Notes: a model not told the origin generated them from the sequence alone. DNA of 64,000 nucleotides from UBA965 sp040396955 (GCA_040396955.1 JBBAWX010000004.1:1-64000); one strand, 5' to 3'; shown: positions 1-8,357, counted from the first letter of the stretch. Program-made: numbers and translations.

Positions 1-57
1 AAAGCGGGTAGGGATGCCCGCGCGATCACACATGAGATGGAGTTTCCAGCCAAAACA

Positions 58-555
58 CTACCAAGACATATAGTCACCAGCGCCGAATTCACGGATGCCA
101 GCATCGTCTGAGATGATGCTTTCCGCAGGTGCACCGATAAGTTTTTCGAGTTCACGGACTCGTCGTACTGAAATCCCGGTATAACCAAGACCGGGTTGAT
201 CAATCACGTACATGCCAATTGATTTGTTGTTGCGGAATGCAATAATCAGTTCTACATCTTTGGTATAGCGATAGATGGTGGTTTCAGCTGTGGAATCTTT
301 CCCTAGCCTGACACTCCAATCACACAAGATACGGTCGACTTCAGTTTTGGAAACGTTGATGAGACCCTGTGATTCAGCACAGGCAATGGGTGTAACCTGA
401 GGTATTGGCGTGGCTGACTGGATGATATTAATGTTTTTTACGATGGTTAGTCCTGCATTAACCAGAGCCAGCAGGACACTGACCACAACAACAACAAGCA
501 CAAACATGAAACTGATAGAGTTTGATTGTCGTTTGGGTGGTGGAGGGATTGGCAT
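58..555 (-). CDS. Hypothetical single-pass membrane protein
   Basis: I do not recognise a family. From the ATG at 555 the protein has 165 residues: a short Pro-rich cytoplasmic start (MPIPPPPKRQ), one strongly hydrophobic Val/Leu-rich helix at about residues 14-36, then a Thr/Pro-containing linker and a soluble extracytoplasmic domain of about 120 residues with two cysteines. An upstream ATG at 645 in the same frame would add 30 residues that do not look like part of a membrane anchor, so I prefer 555. The region is AT-richer than the rest of the window. A short GC inverted repeat with As to its left (4-21) could be its terminator. Function unknown. Confidence 0.55.
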   Translation of the reverse strand: MPIPPPPKRQSNSISFMFVLVVVVVSVLLALVNAGLTIVKNINIIQSATPIPQVTPIACAESQGLINVSKTEVDRILCDWSVRLGKDSTAETTIYRYTKDVELIIAFRNNKSIGMYVIDQPGLGYTGISVRRVRELEKLIGAPAESIISDDAGIREFGAGDYMSW

Positions 556-842
556 ATGAGTGTCTTCGCTTTCTTTGATGATATTTCTGCAAGTATACCA
601 GTGTCTGGTAATGTGTGAAATGAGGTTTTCATCATTTTTATACATGCATTGCTGTTATTCGTACACTTTGATTTTAGTGCATGTTCAAGCACAACTGTAG
701 CACGATGTGTGTGCAACATTTAACTATAAAGAAGGATGATACTGATGGCATGTGAGATGTGTTGTAGCACCTGATGAACCCGGTGTTTCCCCCCCACATG
801 CTATCATAGTCACAACAACGTTTGACCCAAAGGATCCTCCTC

Positions 843-2069
843 ATGGCGCTGACCATTGATGCGGCCCAGTTGCATGCTCACATCGCCGAACTCGCTCAAC
901 TGGGTGTCGATGGCTCGGGTGGGCGCACGCGCGTGGCCTTTACGGCGGCCGATCAAGCCGGGCGTGACCTGCTGTGCACCTGGATGCGCGCTCTTGACCT
1001 GACGGTGCAGGTCGACGCCATCGGCAACATTTTCGGCATCCTGCCCGGGCGCGATGCCCACCTGCCCCCGCTCATGATTGGCTCGCATATCGACACCGTC
1101 ATCCATGCCGGCGCCTATGACGGCTGCTACGGTGTGCTGGCCGGCCTGGCCGTCGTCCGCGCCTGGCGGGCAGCCGGTATCACCCCCACACGGGGCCTGG
1201 TCATCGCCGCCTTTAGCAACGAAGAAGGGGTGCGCTACCAGCCCGACATGATGGGCTCGTTGGTGCACGCCGGCGGCCTCGATGTCGAAGACGCACTCGA
1301 CACGCGTGACGACGATGGCGTGCGCCTTGCCGATGCCCTGGCCCAGATCGGCTATGCGGGCCCCCTGCCCGTGGGCAGCATCCGGCCGGCCGCCTTTGTG
1401 GAGCTGCACATCGAGCAAGGGCCCATCCTCGAGCTCGAACACGACGATATCGGCGCGGTCACGCACGTGCAGGGCATCTCGTGGCAACGCCTGACGGTGC
1501 AGGGGCATGCCAACCACGCCGGCACCACGCCCATGCCCCTGCGCCACGATGCCGGCATGGCGCTGATGCACGTGCTGACCGCTCTGCATGCGCAGGTGAT
1601 TGCCGCACCACAGGCGCGCCTGACGGTGGGCACGATGGCCTTTGCCCCGGGCGCCATCAACGTCATCCCCCAGCAGGCCACCTGCACGGTCGATCTGCGT
1701 GACCCCGACGAGCAGGTGCTCCAGCAGCTCGAGCAGGCCCTGATTGCCGAATGCCGGGCCGCCGAGCAACGCTTTGGGGTGCGTATCACGGCCGAACGCC
1801 TGGCCCGTTTTGCACCGGTGCCCTTTGATGTCGCCCTGGTCGACCAGATTGCCACGGCGGCCACGCGCCGTGGGCACCGCGTGCGCCGCATGGTCTCGGG
1901 GGCCGGGCACGATGCCCAGATGATGGCGCGGGTGGCACCGGCGGCCATGATTTTTGTGCCGAGCCGGGGCGGTATCAGCCACCACCCCGATGAATACACC
2001 GACCCAGCCCAGCTCGTGGCTGGAGCCGAGGTGCTCCTTGATGTGGCCAGTGCCTTTTGTGGTGCTTGA
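843..2069 (+). CDS. Zn-dependent N-carbamoyl-L-amino-acid hydrolase / allantoate amidohydrolase family
   Basis: A 408-residue M20-family amidase of the HyuC/AllC/beta-ureidopropionase group, which cleaves carbamoyl or ureido groups from amino acids or allantoate in the cytosol. Visible metal-site motifs are GSHIDTV (about residues 80-86), AYDG (91-94), NEEG (126-129), HIEQGP near 191 and a C-terminal GISHHPDE. GHANHAGTTPM marks the dimerisation/lid domain. The ATG at 843 follows AAAGGA at 829-834; an in-frame TTG at 822 lies upstream of that site and is less likely. Its last residues look like a chimeric junction, because the 24 bases at 2031-2054 recur at 2835-2858. The ammonia-lyase and second M20 gene downstream suggest a shared role in catabolism of carbamoylated or diamino acids. 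The exact substrate cannot be read from sequence. Confidence 0.88.
   Translation: MALTIDAAQLHAHIAELAQLGVDGSGGRTRVAFTAADQAGRDLLCTWMRALDLTVQVDAIGNIFGILPGRDAHLPPLMIGSHIDTVIHAGAYDGCYGVLAGLAVVRAWRAAGITPTRGLVIAAFSNEEGVRYQPDMMGSLVHAGGLDVEDALDTRDDDGVRLADALAQIGYAGPLPVGSIRPAAFVELHIEQGPILELEHDDIGAVTHVQGISWQRLTVQGHANHAGTTPMPLRHDAGMALMHVLTALHAQVIAAPQARLTVGTMAFAPGAINVIPQQATCTVDLRDPDEQVLQQLEQALIAECRAAEQRFGVRITAERLARFAPVPFDVALVDQIATAATRRGHRVRRMVSGAGHDAQMMARVAPAAMIFVPSRGGISHHPDEYTDPAQLVAGAEVLLDVASAFCGA
2031..2054 (+). repeat. 24-bp direct repeat, left copy (inside the end of the carbamoylase gene)
   Basis: The stretch beginning GTGCTCCTTGATGTGG matches 2835-2858 at 23 of 24 positions. Both copies read the peptide VLLDVASA in the frame of the carbamoylase. 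The copies lie 804 bp apart and bracket the truncated-haemoglobin gene. Confidence 0.85.
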
Positions 2070-2101
2070 AAATGGAACCATTGGTAGCCCGGCGCAACCG
2101 C

Positions 2102-2560
2102 TTATGCGCGCGTATCCAACCCCTCCCACGACCAGTGCGGGATGCGCAATCCAGCGGGTACCGCATCAGCGCTTGTGGGGTATGCGGCAAGAGGATTGTG
2201 CATCATCCAGGCGAAATAGTCGTGCAGGGTGGTCCGTAGCCGGGCATCGCTGATGCCGATGTCGGCCATGGCCCGATCAAAACAGGCAAGCGCATGTGCG
2301 TCCATCTCGGCATGCAGGCCGTTTCCGCTGTGAATGCGAACCATGCTTGATTCGTTGCCATATTGAGCACTGTACTGCGGTGGTCCACCCCAGGACTCAC
2401 CCCAATACGCGGCCAATCGTTCGATGTGGTGTGGGTGGAAGCCATGATGAAAGGCGTGACTCACCAGCTCGTCTGCCATCACGTTGTGATGCCACGCCTG
2501 GGCCAATGCGATGATGCCGGGCATGCCGCCGAGAGCCACAAAGAGTGTGACATCTGACAT
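2102..2560 (-). CDS. Group II truncated haemoglobin-like protein
   Basis: A 152-residue globin of the short 2-on-2 type. The core contains a segment rich in His/Tyr (YGNESSMVRIHSGNG), then a conserved helix ALACFDRAM and C-terminal FAWMMHNP, as in group II truncated haemoglobins. Such proteins bind haem and handle O2, NO or peroxide in the cytosol. The ATG at 2560 is preceded on the minus strand by CAGGAG; the longer reading frame back to 2764 has no such support. The gene is monocistronic, opposite in strand to its neighbours, and sits between two copies of a 24-bp repeat, which suggests it entered or was rearranged here. Exact ligand chemistry is not predictable. Confidence 0.8.
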   Translation of the reverse strand: MSDVTLFVALGGMPGIIALAQAWHHNVMADELVSHAFHHGFHPHHIERLAAYWGESWGGPPQYSAQYGNESSMVRIHSGNGLHAEMDAHALACFDRAMADIGISDARLRTTLHDYFAWMMHNPLAAYPTSADAVPAGLRIPHWSWEGLDTRA

Positions 2561-2822
2561 TGTGTGCACTCCTGTCAAAAACAGTGATAAGTGGGTTTGG
2601 TATACTGCATCATAGCATGTCAAAACAAAAAACAGCGCCACAGAGACTCTGCCGGATACCCGGAGGCGAGCGTGCAATTGCGTCGTGTGGTTACACGGCG
2701 GGACGAAGATGTGTTCGCCTATGAAGTTGATGTCTATGCGGGCGGTTGTGTCCTGCACCGGCACCCGGGGAACCAGGTTGTTTGTGTTGATTCATTGATA
2801 CGAGTGTGTATGTCGCTCAGAC
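2561..2822. other. Intergenic stretch; one doubtful short ORF
   Basis: Between the haemoglobin start and the right-hand repeat I see no recognised gene. It must hold the haemoglobin promoter. A GTG-initiated short frame from about 2670 on the plus strand encodes a few dozen residues (RRVVTRRDEDVFAYEVDVY region) without a recognisable family or a convincing ribosome site. Confidence 0.4.
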
Positions 2823-2885
2823 TCCGGTGCCCAAGTGCTCCTTGATGTGGCGAGTGCCGACTACCACGCTGAATACGAAGGATGA
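2823..2885 (+). pseudogene. C-terminal remnant of a carbamoylase-type M20 hydrolase
   Basis: Reading from 2823 gives SGAQVLLDVASADYHAEYEG and a TGA at 2883-2885. The first part matches the end of the carbamoylase at 843-2069 (AGAEVLLDVASA) in DNA and protein. The stop sits directly on the start of the ammonia-lyase, as in a translationally coupled operon. I infer that this is the original 3' end of the carbamoylase gene, cut off by insertion or duplication of the haemoglobin segment. Confidence 0.6.
2835..2858 (+). repeat. 24-bp direct repeat, right copy
   Basis: Second copy of the repeat at 2031-2054, with one mismatch. It lies in the carbamoylase C-terminal remnant just upstream of the diaminopropionate ammonia-lyase. 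Confidence 0.85.
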
Positions 2886-2893
2886 TGAGTGCC

Positions 2894-4099
2894 ATGTTTA
2901 CCACCAACCCGCGTGTGACGCATACCGCCTATCCGGCCGCGTTGGCCGCCATCATGAACCTCGCCACGGCCCGCCAAAGTGCCGCCTATCTGGCACCATG
3001 GCCGCTGATGCGGGCCGATGCCACGCCACTCTACGACTTCCCCGGGCTGGCGGTGCACCTCGGTGTGGCCGAAATCCAGCTCAAAGATGAATCGGTGCGC
3101 TCGCCGCTAGCCAGCTTCAAGGCGCTGGGGGCACCCGTTGCGCTGGTACGCTTGCTCCTGCGCCTGCACGCCACGCCACTCGATCCGGCCCAGCTCCTGA
3201 CCGGCGCCTACCGCGACCAGCTGGCGCACTACACGGTGATTAGCGCCACCGACGGCAACCATGGCCGGGCGTTGGCGGCGGCGGCGCAGTCGATTGGCTG
3301 CCGCTGTGTCATCATCATCCATGCGCACGTGAGTGTCGAGCGTGAGCAGGCGATTGCGGCCTACGGCGCCGACGTCATCCGCATCGCCGGCAACTACGAC
3401 GATTCGGTGCGCGAAGCAGCGCAGCTGGCCGATGCCAACGGCTGGTATGTGGTCTCCGACACGTCGTATGAGGGCTACACCGACGTGCCGCGCGATGTCA
3501 TGCAGGGCTACAGCATCATCGCCACCGAGGCCATTGCCCAGCGCGGCACCGCCGCACCGTGGACGCACGTGCTGGTGCAGGGCGGCGTCGGTGGCTTGGC
3601 AGCCGGTGTGGCCAGCGCCCTGTGGGAGTACTACGGCACGGCGCGGCCGCGCTTGATTGTGGTCGAGCCTGACCAGGCCGATTGCCTCTACCAGAGCGCC
3701 CTGCAGGGGCGCCCTGCCCTGGCCACGGGTAGCGTGGATTCGGTGATGGCTGGGCTGGCCTGTGGCGAAACCTCGCCGCTGGCCTGGCAGGTGCTCGAAC
3801 CGTGTATCGACGCATTTTTGACCATCAGCGACACGGCTGCCGTGGCAACCATGCGCATCGTGGCCCAAGGCGCCTACGGCGACGTGCCCGTGGTGGGCGG
3901 CGAATCGGGGGTGGCCGGGCTCGCCGGGCTGATCGACATTTGTGCTGATGCTGACATGGCGGCGCGGTGTGGTATCGACCACGCCTCCCGGGTGCTGGTC
4001 ATCAACAGCGAAGGTGCGACTGCTCCGAGTGTCTTCCAAGAATTAGTGGGCATGTCGGCGGCCCAGGTGCTGAAGTTACAGGAGGAGTACAATGACTGA
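2894..4099 (+). CDS. dpaL: Diaminopropionate ammonia-lyase
   Basis: A PLP-dependent enzyme of about 401 residues that converts 2,3-diaminopropionate to pyruvate and ammonia. The Schiff-base lysine is K76 in SFKALG. The TDGNHGR phosphate/substrate loop is at 119-125, followed by SYEGYTDVPRDVMQGY, VEPDQADCLYQSA and MAGLACGE, all hallmarks of the YgeX/DpaL family. ATGs at 2882, 2885 and 2894 are possible; GAAGG at 2877-2881 gives reasonable spacing only to 2894. The stop overlaps the next gene by 8 bases, so the two are translationally coupled. In E. coli the homologue ygeX also sits beside an M20 peptidase (ygeY), a similar neighbourhood. Confidence 0.88.
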   Translation: MFTTNPRVTHTAYPAALAAIMNLATARQSAAYLAPWPLMRADATPLYDFPGLAVHLGVAEIQLKDESVRSPLASFKALGAPVALVRLLLRLHATPLDPAQLLTGAYRDQLAHYTVISATDGNHGRALAAAAQSIGCRCVIIIHAHVSVEREQAIAAYGADVIRIAGNYDDSVREAAQLADANGWYVVSDTSYEGYTDVPRDVMQGYSIIATEAIAQRGTAAPWTHVLVQGGVGGLAAGVASALWEYYGTARPRLIVVEPDQADCLYQSALQGRPALATGSVDSVMAGLACGETSPLAWQVLEPCIDAFLTISDTAAVATMRIVAQGAYGDVPVVGGESGVAGLAGLIDICADADMAARCGIDHASRVLVINSEGATAPSVFQELVGMSAAQVLKLQEEYND

Positions 4100-5095
4100 T
4101 TGGCAACGTCCCATGACCGAATGGCGCCAGGCGCTGCACCGCATCCCCGAATGTGATTTCAACGAACACCGGACGGCCGCCTATGTGGCAGGCGTGCTGG
4201 GCGAGCTCGGCTTGGCCGTACATACGGGCATCGGCGGCACGGGCATCATCGGCGTGCTCGAGACCGGCCGCCCGGGCCCGCGCGTGGGCTTGCGTGCCGA
4301 GCTCGATGCCCTGGCCATGACCGAGACGGCGGATGTGCCCTTTGCCTCGCAGCACCCCGGCTTTATGCATGCCTGTGGCCACGACGGGCACATGGCCATG
4401 CTACTGGGAGCGGCCGCCTTGCTCCGCAATGATCCGCAACTGACGGGCACGGTCTACTTTGTGTTCCAACCCGACGAAGAACACGGCCATGGCGCCAAAG
4501 CCATGCTCGACGACGGCATGCTGACGCGCTTCCCCATGGATGCTATCTACGGTATGCACAACATGCCCGGCCTGCCGGCAGGGCAGTTTGCTACCCGCGC
4601 CGGCGGCATCATGGCCAGCGAAGACAACTTCGTGATTACCATTCATGGCCGTGGTGGGCACGCCTCGTCGCCCCACCGCGTGATTGACCCGCTGGTGATT
4701 GGTGCCGAAATCGTGTTGGCCCTGCAGACCATTGTGGCGCGGAGTGTGGATCCACAGACGCCGGCCGTGGTGTCGTGTACCGAATTCATCACCGATGGCA
4801 TCCGCAACGCCATTCCCTCGACCGTCGTCATCAAAGGCGACACGCGCAGTTATAGCGCGGCCGTGCAACAGCTGCTCGAACAACGTATGCGTGACGTGTG
4901 TGCCGGTATTTGTGCGGCTCACGGTGCCACCGCCGAGGTGCAGTACACGCACGAATTTGCTCCCACCGTGAACCCAGTGTCGCATCTCGAGACGGCACTC
5001 GCGGCGGCCCAGGCCGTGTCGGATCTGCCCGTGCTTGCCGATATTGCCCCGCTGATGGGCTCCGAAGATTTTGGCCTGTTTTTGACGCAGGTGCC
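4092..5095 (+). CDS. M20 amidohydrolase (hippurate hydrolase / N-acyl amino acid type), 3' end lost in gap
   Basis: The first 334 codons of a metal-dependent amidohydrolase of the AbgB/hippurate hydrolase/IAA-amino-acid hydrolase group. It shows RAELDALAM, the metal motif HACGHDGHM (about residues 95-103), PDEEHGHGA and a late GSEDF, which supplies the last metal ligand. Family members run about 50-60 residues beyond this point, and that part falls in the N gap. The reading frame happens to stay open through the Ns into the next gene, but what follows the gap is FeoA, not this enzyme. It starts at ATG 4092, inside the end of dpaL. It probably releases an acyl group from an amino acid such as acylated diaminopropionate; the substrate is inferred only from context. 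Confidence 0.85.
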
Positions 5096-5195
5096 NNNNN
5101 NNNNNNNNNNNNNNNNNNNNNNNNNNNNNNNNNNNNNNNNNNNNNNNNNNNNNNNNNNNNNNNNNNNNNNNNNNNNNNNNNNNNNNNNNNNNNNN
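5096..5195. other. Assembly gap (100 Ns)
   Basis: Exactly 100 Ns, the usual placeholder length. The missing sequence must hold the last 50-60 codons of the M20 gene and the first 15-20 codons of feoA. The true gap is therefore likely longer than 100 bases. Confidence 0.95.
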
Positions 5196-5378
5196 GAGCG
5201 GCGGCGCATCTATGATTTGGGGCTGACGCCGGGCACGGTCGTACAGGCTGAGAGCCGGAGCCCGCTGGGCGACCCCACGGCCTACCGCGTACGCGATGCC
5301 CTGATTGCCCTGCGCGTCGAGCAGGCGCGCCAGATTGTGGTGGAGCCCTGTAGTGCTTACGAAGGAGGCGCACAATGA
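5196..5378 (+). CDS. feoA: FeoA (5' end lost in gap)
   Basis: Sixty residues after the gap form most of a FeoA SH3-like domain. They read IYDLGLTPGTVVQ, then SRSPLGDPTAYRV and ending ALIALRVEQARQIVV, matching the conserved LGL-PG, PLGDP and LR-A positions of FeoA. FeoA is a small cytosolic partner of the ferrous iron transporter FeoB. About 15-20 N-terminal residues are missing. The stop TGA overlaps the ATG of the FeoB GTPase gene (ATGA). An uncritical gene call would fuse it to the M20 amidohydrolase. Confidence 0.85.
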   Translation, partial: ERRRIYDLGLTPGTVVQAESRSPLGDPTAYRVRDALIALRVEQARQIVVEPCSAYEGGAQ

Positions 5379-6196
5379 CGCAGTCACACGATGCCGCAGC
5401 CTGTGCCACCTGCCCGGTTTCCAACACGGCGACGGTGCGCAAATTGGGGGCTCAGATTGGCCGCTGGGACTACACGATTGCCCTAGCGGGCAACCCCAAC
5501 ACGGGTAAAAGCACCATTTTCAACACGTTGACGGGGTTGCGCCAACACACGGGCAACTGGTCGGGCAAGACGGTGGTGCGCGCCGAGGGCGGCTACACCT
5601 ACCAGGGGGCGCAGTACCGTCTCGTCGATTTGCCAGGCACGTATTCGTTGTTGTCGACGAGTGTCGACGAAGAAGTGGCCCGCGATTTCGTGCTCTTTGG
5701 CCAGCCCGATGCCACGATTGTCGTCACCGATGCCACGCGGCTCGAGCGCAATCTCAGCCTGGTATTGCAGATTTTGGCGATTACGGAGCGGGTAGTGGTG
5801 GCGGTCAACCTGATGGATGAAGCCAAGCGCCACGGTATTGCGGTCGATGTACGCCGCTTGTCACGGGATTTGGGCGTGCCCGTGGTGCCCATGGCGGCGC
5901 GGCAGGGTGAGGGTGTGGCAGAACTCCTGAGCATGGTGGCGCAGGTGGCGAGTGGGGCGTATCAGACCAAGCCGTACGTGTTGCCGCTTGTAGATCCGGC
6001 CATCGAGGCAGCGGTGGCCGCCCTCGAGCCGCAGATTTTGGCGCGCTTCCCACAGCTCCCCAATGCGCGCTGGGTGGCGTTGCGCCTGCTTGAGGGAGAT
6101 GCCAGCATCATGCGGGCTGTAGCCGATGGCACGCTCGGCGATGTGCGCAAGGGGCTGGCTGTAGCGCCCATTATGCTCCAGGAGGTGTCGGCATGA
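5375..6196 (+). CDS. feoB: FeoB N-terminal GTPase protein (split FeoB)
   Basis: A 273-residue soluble protein corresponding to the G domain and helical guanine-dissociation-inhibitor domain of FeoB. G1 is GNPNTGKST (about residues 36-44), G3 is DLPGTYSL, G4 is NLMDEA and G5 is MAARQG. The N-terminus carries a CATCP pair of cysteines. In most bacteria this domain is fused to the membrane channel; here the gene ends and a separate membrane gene begins with a 4-base ATGA overlap. Together they import Fe2+ across the inner membrane. Confidence 0.9.
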   Translation: MTQSHDAAACATCPVSNTATVRKLGAQIGRWDYTIALAGNPNTGKSTIFNTLTGLRQHTGNWSGKTVVRAEGGYTYQGAQYRLVDLPGTYSLLSTSVDEEVARDFVLFGQPDATIVVTDATRLERNLSLVLQILAITERVVVAVNLMDEAKRHGIAVDVRRLSRDLGVPVVPMAARQGEGVAELLSMVAQVASGAYQTKPYVLPLVDPAIEAAVAALEPQILARFPQLPNARWVALRLLEGDASIMRAVADGTLGDVRKGLAVAPIMLQEVSA

Positions 6197-7608
6197 GCAA
6201 CACACCGGTGACCGACCCTTTGCTTCAGCAGGCTGCCAAGTTGCGGAGCCAGATCGATGGCGACATCCACGACCATATTAGTGAGAGCATGTATGCCACG
6301 GCTGCCGGCATCAGTGATCGGGTGGTGACCCGTGATGGGCAGGTGGCGGCCTTTCGGCTTGATCGTGCCATCGACCAAGTGGTGACGAGTCGTACTTGGG
6401 GCTTCCCCATGATGGCCCTGATGCTGATGATGATTTTTTGGTTGACCATTGCCGGTGCCAATGTGCCCTCGGCCATGCTGGGTGAGTTGCTCCTCGGCAG
6501 TGTGTATACCTGGCTCCACACAGGAGCGGCTGCACTCGGGGCGCCGTGGTGGTTGAGCGGTCTGCTGATTGACGGCATGTACATGGCCACGGCATGGGTG
6601 GTGAGTGTGATGTTGCCGCCCATGGCGATTTTTTTCCCGTTGTTTACGCTGCTCGAGGATCTGGGGTATTTGCCGCGCGTGGCGTTTAATTTGGACCGGT
6701 TGTTCAAACGTGCCGGTGCGCACGGCAAACAATCGTTGTCGATGATGATGGGCTGGGGCTGTAATGCGGCCGGCGTGATTAGCACGCGCATCATCGACAG
6801 CCCGCGTGAGCGTTTGATTGCCATCATTACCAATAATTTCAGCATCTGCAATGGGCGTTGGCCAACACTCATCCTGATGGGGACGATTTTCATCGGCGCT
6901 ACGGCCCCGGCCGCGGTGGCCAGCCTGGTAGCGGCGGCCAGTGTGGTGACGGTCACTATTTTGGGCATTTTCACCACTCTGATTGTCTCGGCCTGGCTGT
7001 CACGCAGTTGGTTGAAAGGGGAGGCCTCGGCCTTCAGCCTCGAACTTCCGCCCTACCGCCCGCCCCAGATTTGGCGCGTGATTACCACGTCGGTCATCGA
7101 TCGCACGCTGCTCGTGTTGTGGCGGGCGGTGGTGATGGCCGCACCGGCCGGGCTCATCATTTGGCTCATCAGCAATGTGCAGGTGGCCGATATGAGTGTG
7201 GCGGCGCATCTGGTGGCTTGGCTTGAGCCACTAGGGTGGTTGATGGGGCTCAACGGCGTGATTTTGCTGGCCTATATTGTGGCCATCCCCGCCAATGAAA
7301 TCATCATCCCGACGATTTTGATGCTGACGCTCAATCTCGGCAAATCGACACTGGCCCAAAACGGCGTGATGCTCGAGCTCTCCGATGACATGGTCTATGC
7401 CACGTTGACGGGCTTGGGTGGGTGGTCGCTACTCACTGCCGTCAATTTGATGCTCTACAGCCTGCTCCACAACCCGTGTAGTACGACCATTTGGACGATT
7501 TGGAATGAGACCAAAAGCCTCAAGTGGACGGCGGTATCGACCTTTTTGCCGATTGCCATGGGCGTTGTGGTGACCGCACTCGTCGCCGCCATCGTGCGCT
7601 TGTGGTAG
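6193..7608 (+). CDS. feoB: FeoB membrane permease protein (split FeoB)
   Basis: 471 residues with about ten hydrophobic segments. The first Gate domain includes PLFTLLEDLGYLPRVAF and GWGCNAAGV; a later SICNGR motif carries the conserved cysteine. The first 60 residues are soluble and may dock the GTPase half. It forms the Fe2+ pore and depends on the GTPase encoded by the gene it overlaps. Gene order feoA, feoB-N, feoB-C is compact and suggests one transcript. A GC-rich inverted repeat at 7627-7669 lies between it and the convergent tetR gene. Confidence 0.9.
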   Translation: MSNTPVTDPLLQQAAKLRSQIDGDIHDHISESMYATAAGISDRVVTRDGQVAAFRLDRAIDQVVTSRTWGFPMMALMLMMIFWLTIAGANVPSAMLGELLLGSVYTWLHTGAAALGAPWWLSGLLIDGMYMATAWVVSVMLPPMAIFFPLFTLLEDLGYLPRVAFNLDRLFKRAGAHGKQSLSMMMGWGCNAAGVISTRIIDSPRERLIAIITNNFSICNGRWPTLILMGTIFIGATAPAAVASLVAAASVVTVTILGIFTTLIVSAWLSRSWLKGEASAFSLELPPYRPPQIWRVITTSVIDRTLLVLWRAVVMAAPAGLIIWLISNVQVADMSVAAHLVAWLEPLGWLMGLNGVILLAYIVAIPANEIIIPTILMLTLNLGKSTLAQNGVMLELSDDMVYATLTGLGGWSLLTAVNLMLYSLLHNPCSTTIWTIWNETKSLKWTAVSTFLPIAMGVVVTALVAAIVRLW

Positions 7609-7626
7609 CCTGATGTGTCTCTGTGA

Positions 7627-7669
7627 TGCCCCCACGCATGCGGTTTACGCCGAGTGTGCTGGGGGCGTT
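7627..7669. terminator. Possible bidirectional terminator hairpin
   Basis: GCCCCCACGCATG and its near complement TGTGCTGGGGGC form a stem between the convergent feoB and tetR genes. It overlaps the 3' end of tetR. There is no long T tract. Confidence 0.35.
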
Positions 7670-8280
7670 ACGGCGTTGAGAAACAAATCTACGTGCTGTG
7701 TGATGATATCTGCCGCCGGCGGCTGTGGATCGCCCGCTTGGAGCAGCCCATCGGTGAAGATGTACGTCATCATGGTGCCCATGAACATGCGCGCCGCCAG
7801 CTGACTATCTGCCACGTGAATAATGCCGTTGTGATAGGCGTGTTGGAAGAGGTGACCGGCCATGGCCAAACTGCGTACCGGTCCGTTGTTGCGAAAAATG
7901 TCGATGAGCTGTGGAAAATGCGGCATCTCGCTGATAATGTTGCGCAGCAGAGCCAAATACTCGGGTGTCATGATGGTGCGTGTGGCCTGTGTGGCCAGTG
8001 CGATCAGCACCTGCCGCAATTCGGCCCGGGTTGTGATGTGAAAATGCGTCGGCAACATGCTGATGCCGGCGGCATCGAACGAGGTGCGGATGACCGCCGC
8101 AAATAATTCTTCTTTGTCGGCATAGTGCGTGTAGAGCGTCGGCTTGGAGACCCCCGCCAGGGCTCTGATGGCCTCCATGCTGGTGCGTTTGTAGCCGTGT
8201 GTGAGAAATAATTGCCGCGCCGCCGCCAAAATCTGCCCCTGTTTTTCACTGGTGATGTGTGGGATGTCAGTGCTACTCAT
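7645..8280 (-). CDS. TetR/AcrR-family repressor of the adjacent ABC efflux operon
   Basis: 211 residues. The N-terminal helix-turn-helix is typical of TetR (QLFLTHGYKRTSMEAIRALAGVS followed by KPTLYTHYADKEELF), at about residues 20-65; the rest is a helical ligand domain. It is divergent from the permease-ATPase-fusion protein operon. Two near-identical palindromes (8309-8323 and 8343-8357) lie between them, so it very likely represses both itself and the efflux genes until an unknown ligand binds. Confidence 0.85.
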   Translation of the reverse strand: MSSTDIPHITSEKQGQILAAARQLFLTHGYKRTSMEAIRALAGVSKPTLYTHYADKEELFAAVIRTSFDAAGISMLPTHFHITTRAELRQVLIALATQATRTIMTPEYLALLRNIISEMPHFPQLIDIFRNNGPVRSLAMAGHLFQHAYHNGIIHVADSQLAARMFMGTMMTYIFTDGLLQAGDPQPPAADIITQHVDLFLNAVTPPAHSA

Positions 8281-8308
8281 GACGCCTCATGTTATTTGTA
8301 CTTGCAAA

Positions 8309-8357
8309 ACTAAACCGTTTAGTGTAGAGTGTGCAGAAGTAAACTATACGGTTTAGT
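8309..8357. promoter_or_regulatory. Twin palindromic operators for the TetR regulator
   Basis: ACTAAACCGTTTAGT (8309-8323) is an almost perfect palindrome. ACTATACGGTTTAGT (8343-8357) is a second, slightly imperfect copy 34 bp away. Both extend into the same GTGTAGA flank. Their spacing and position between tetR and the permease gene fit a repressor site pair covering divergent promoters. Confidence 0.75.
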
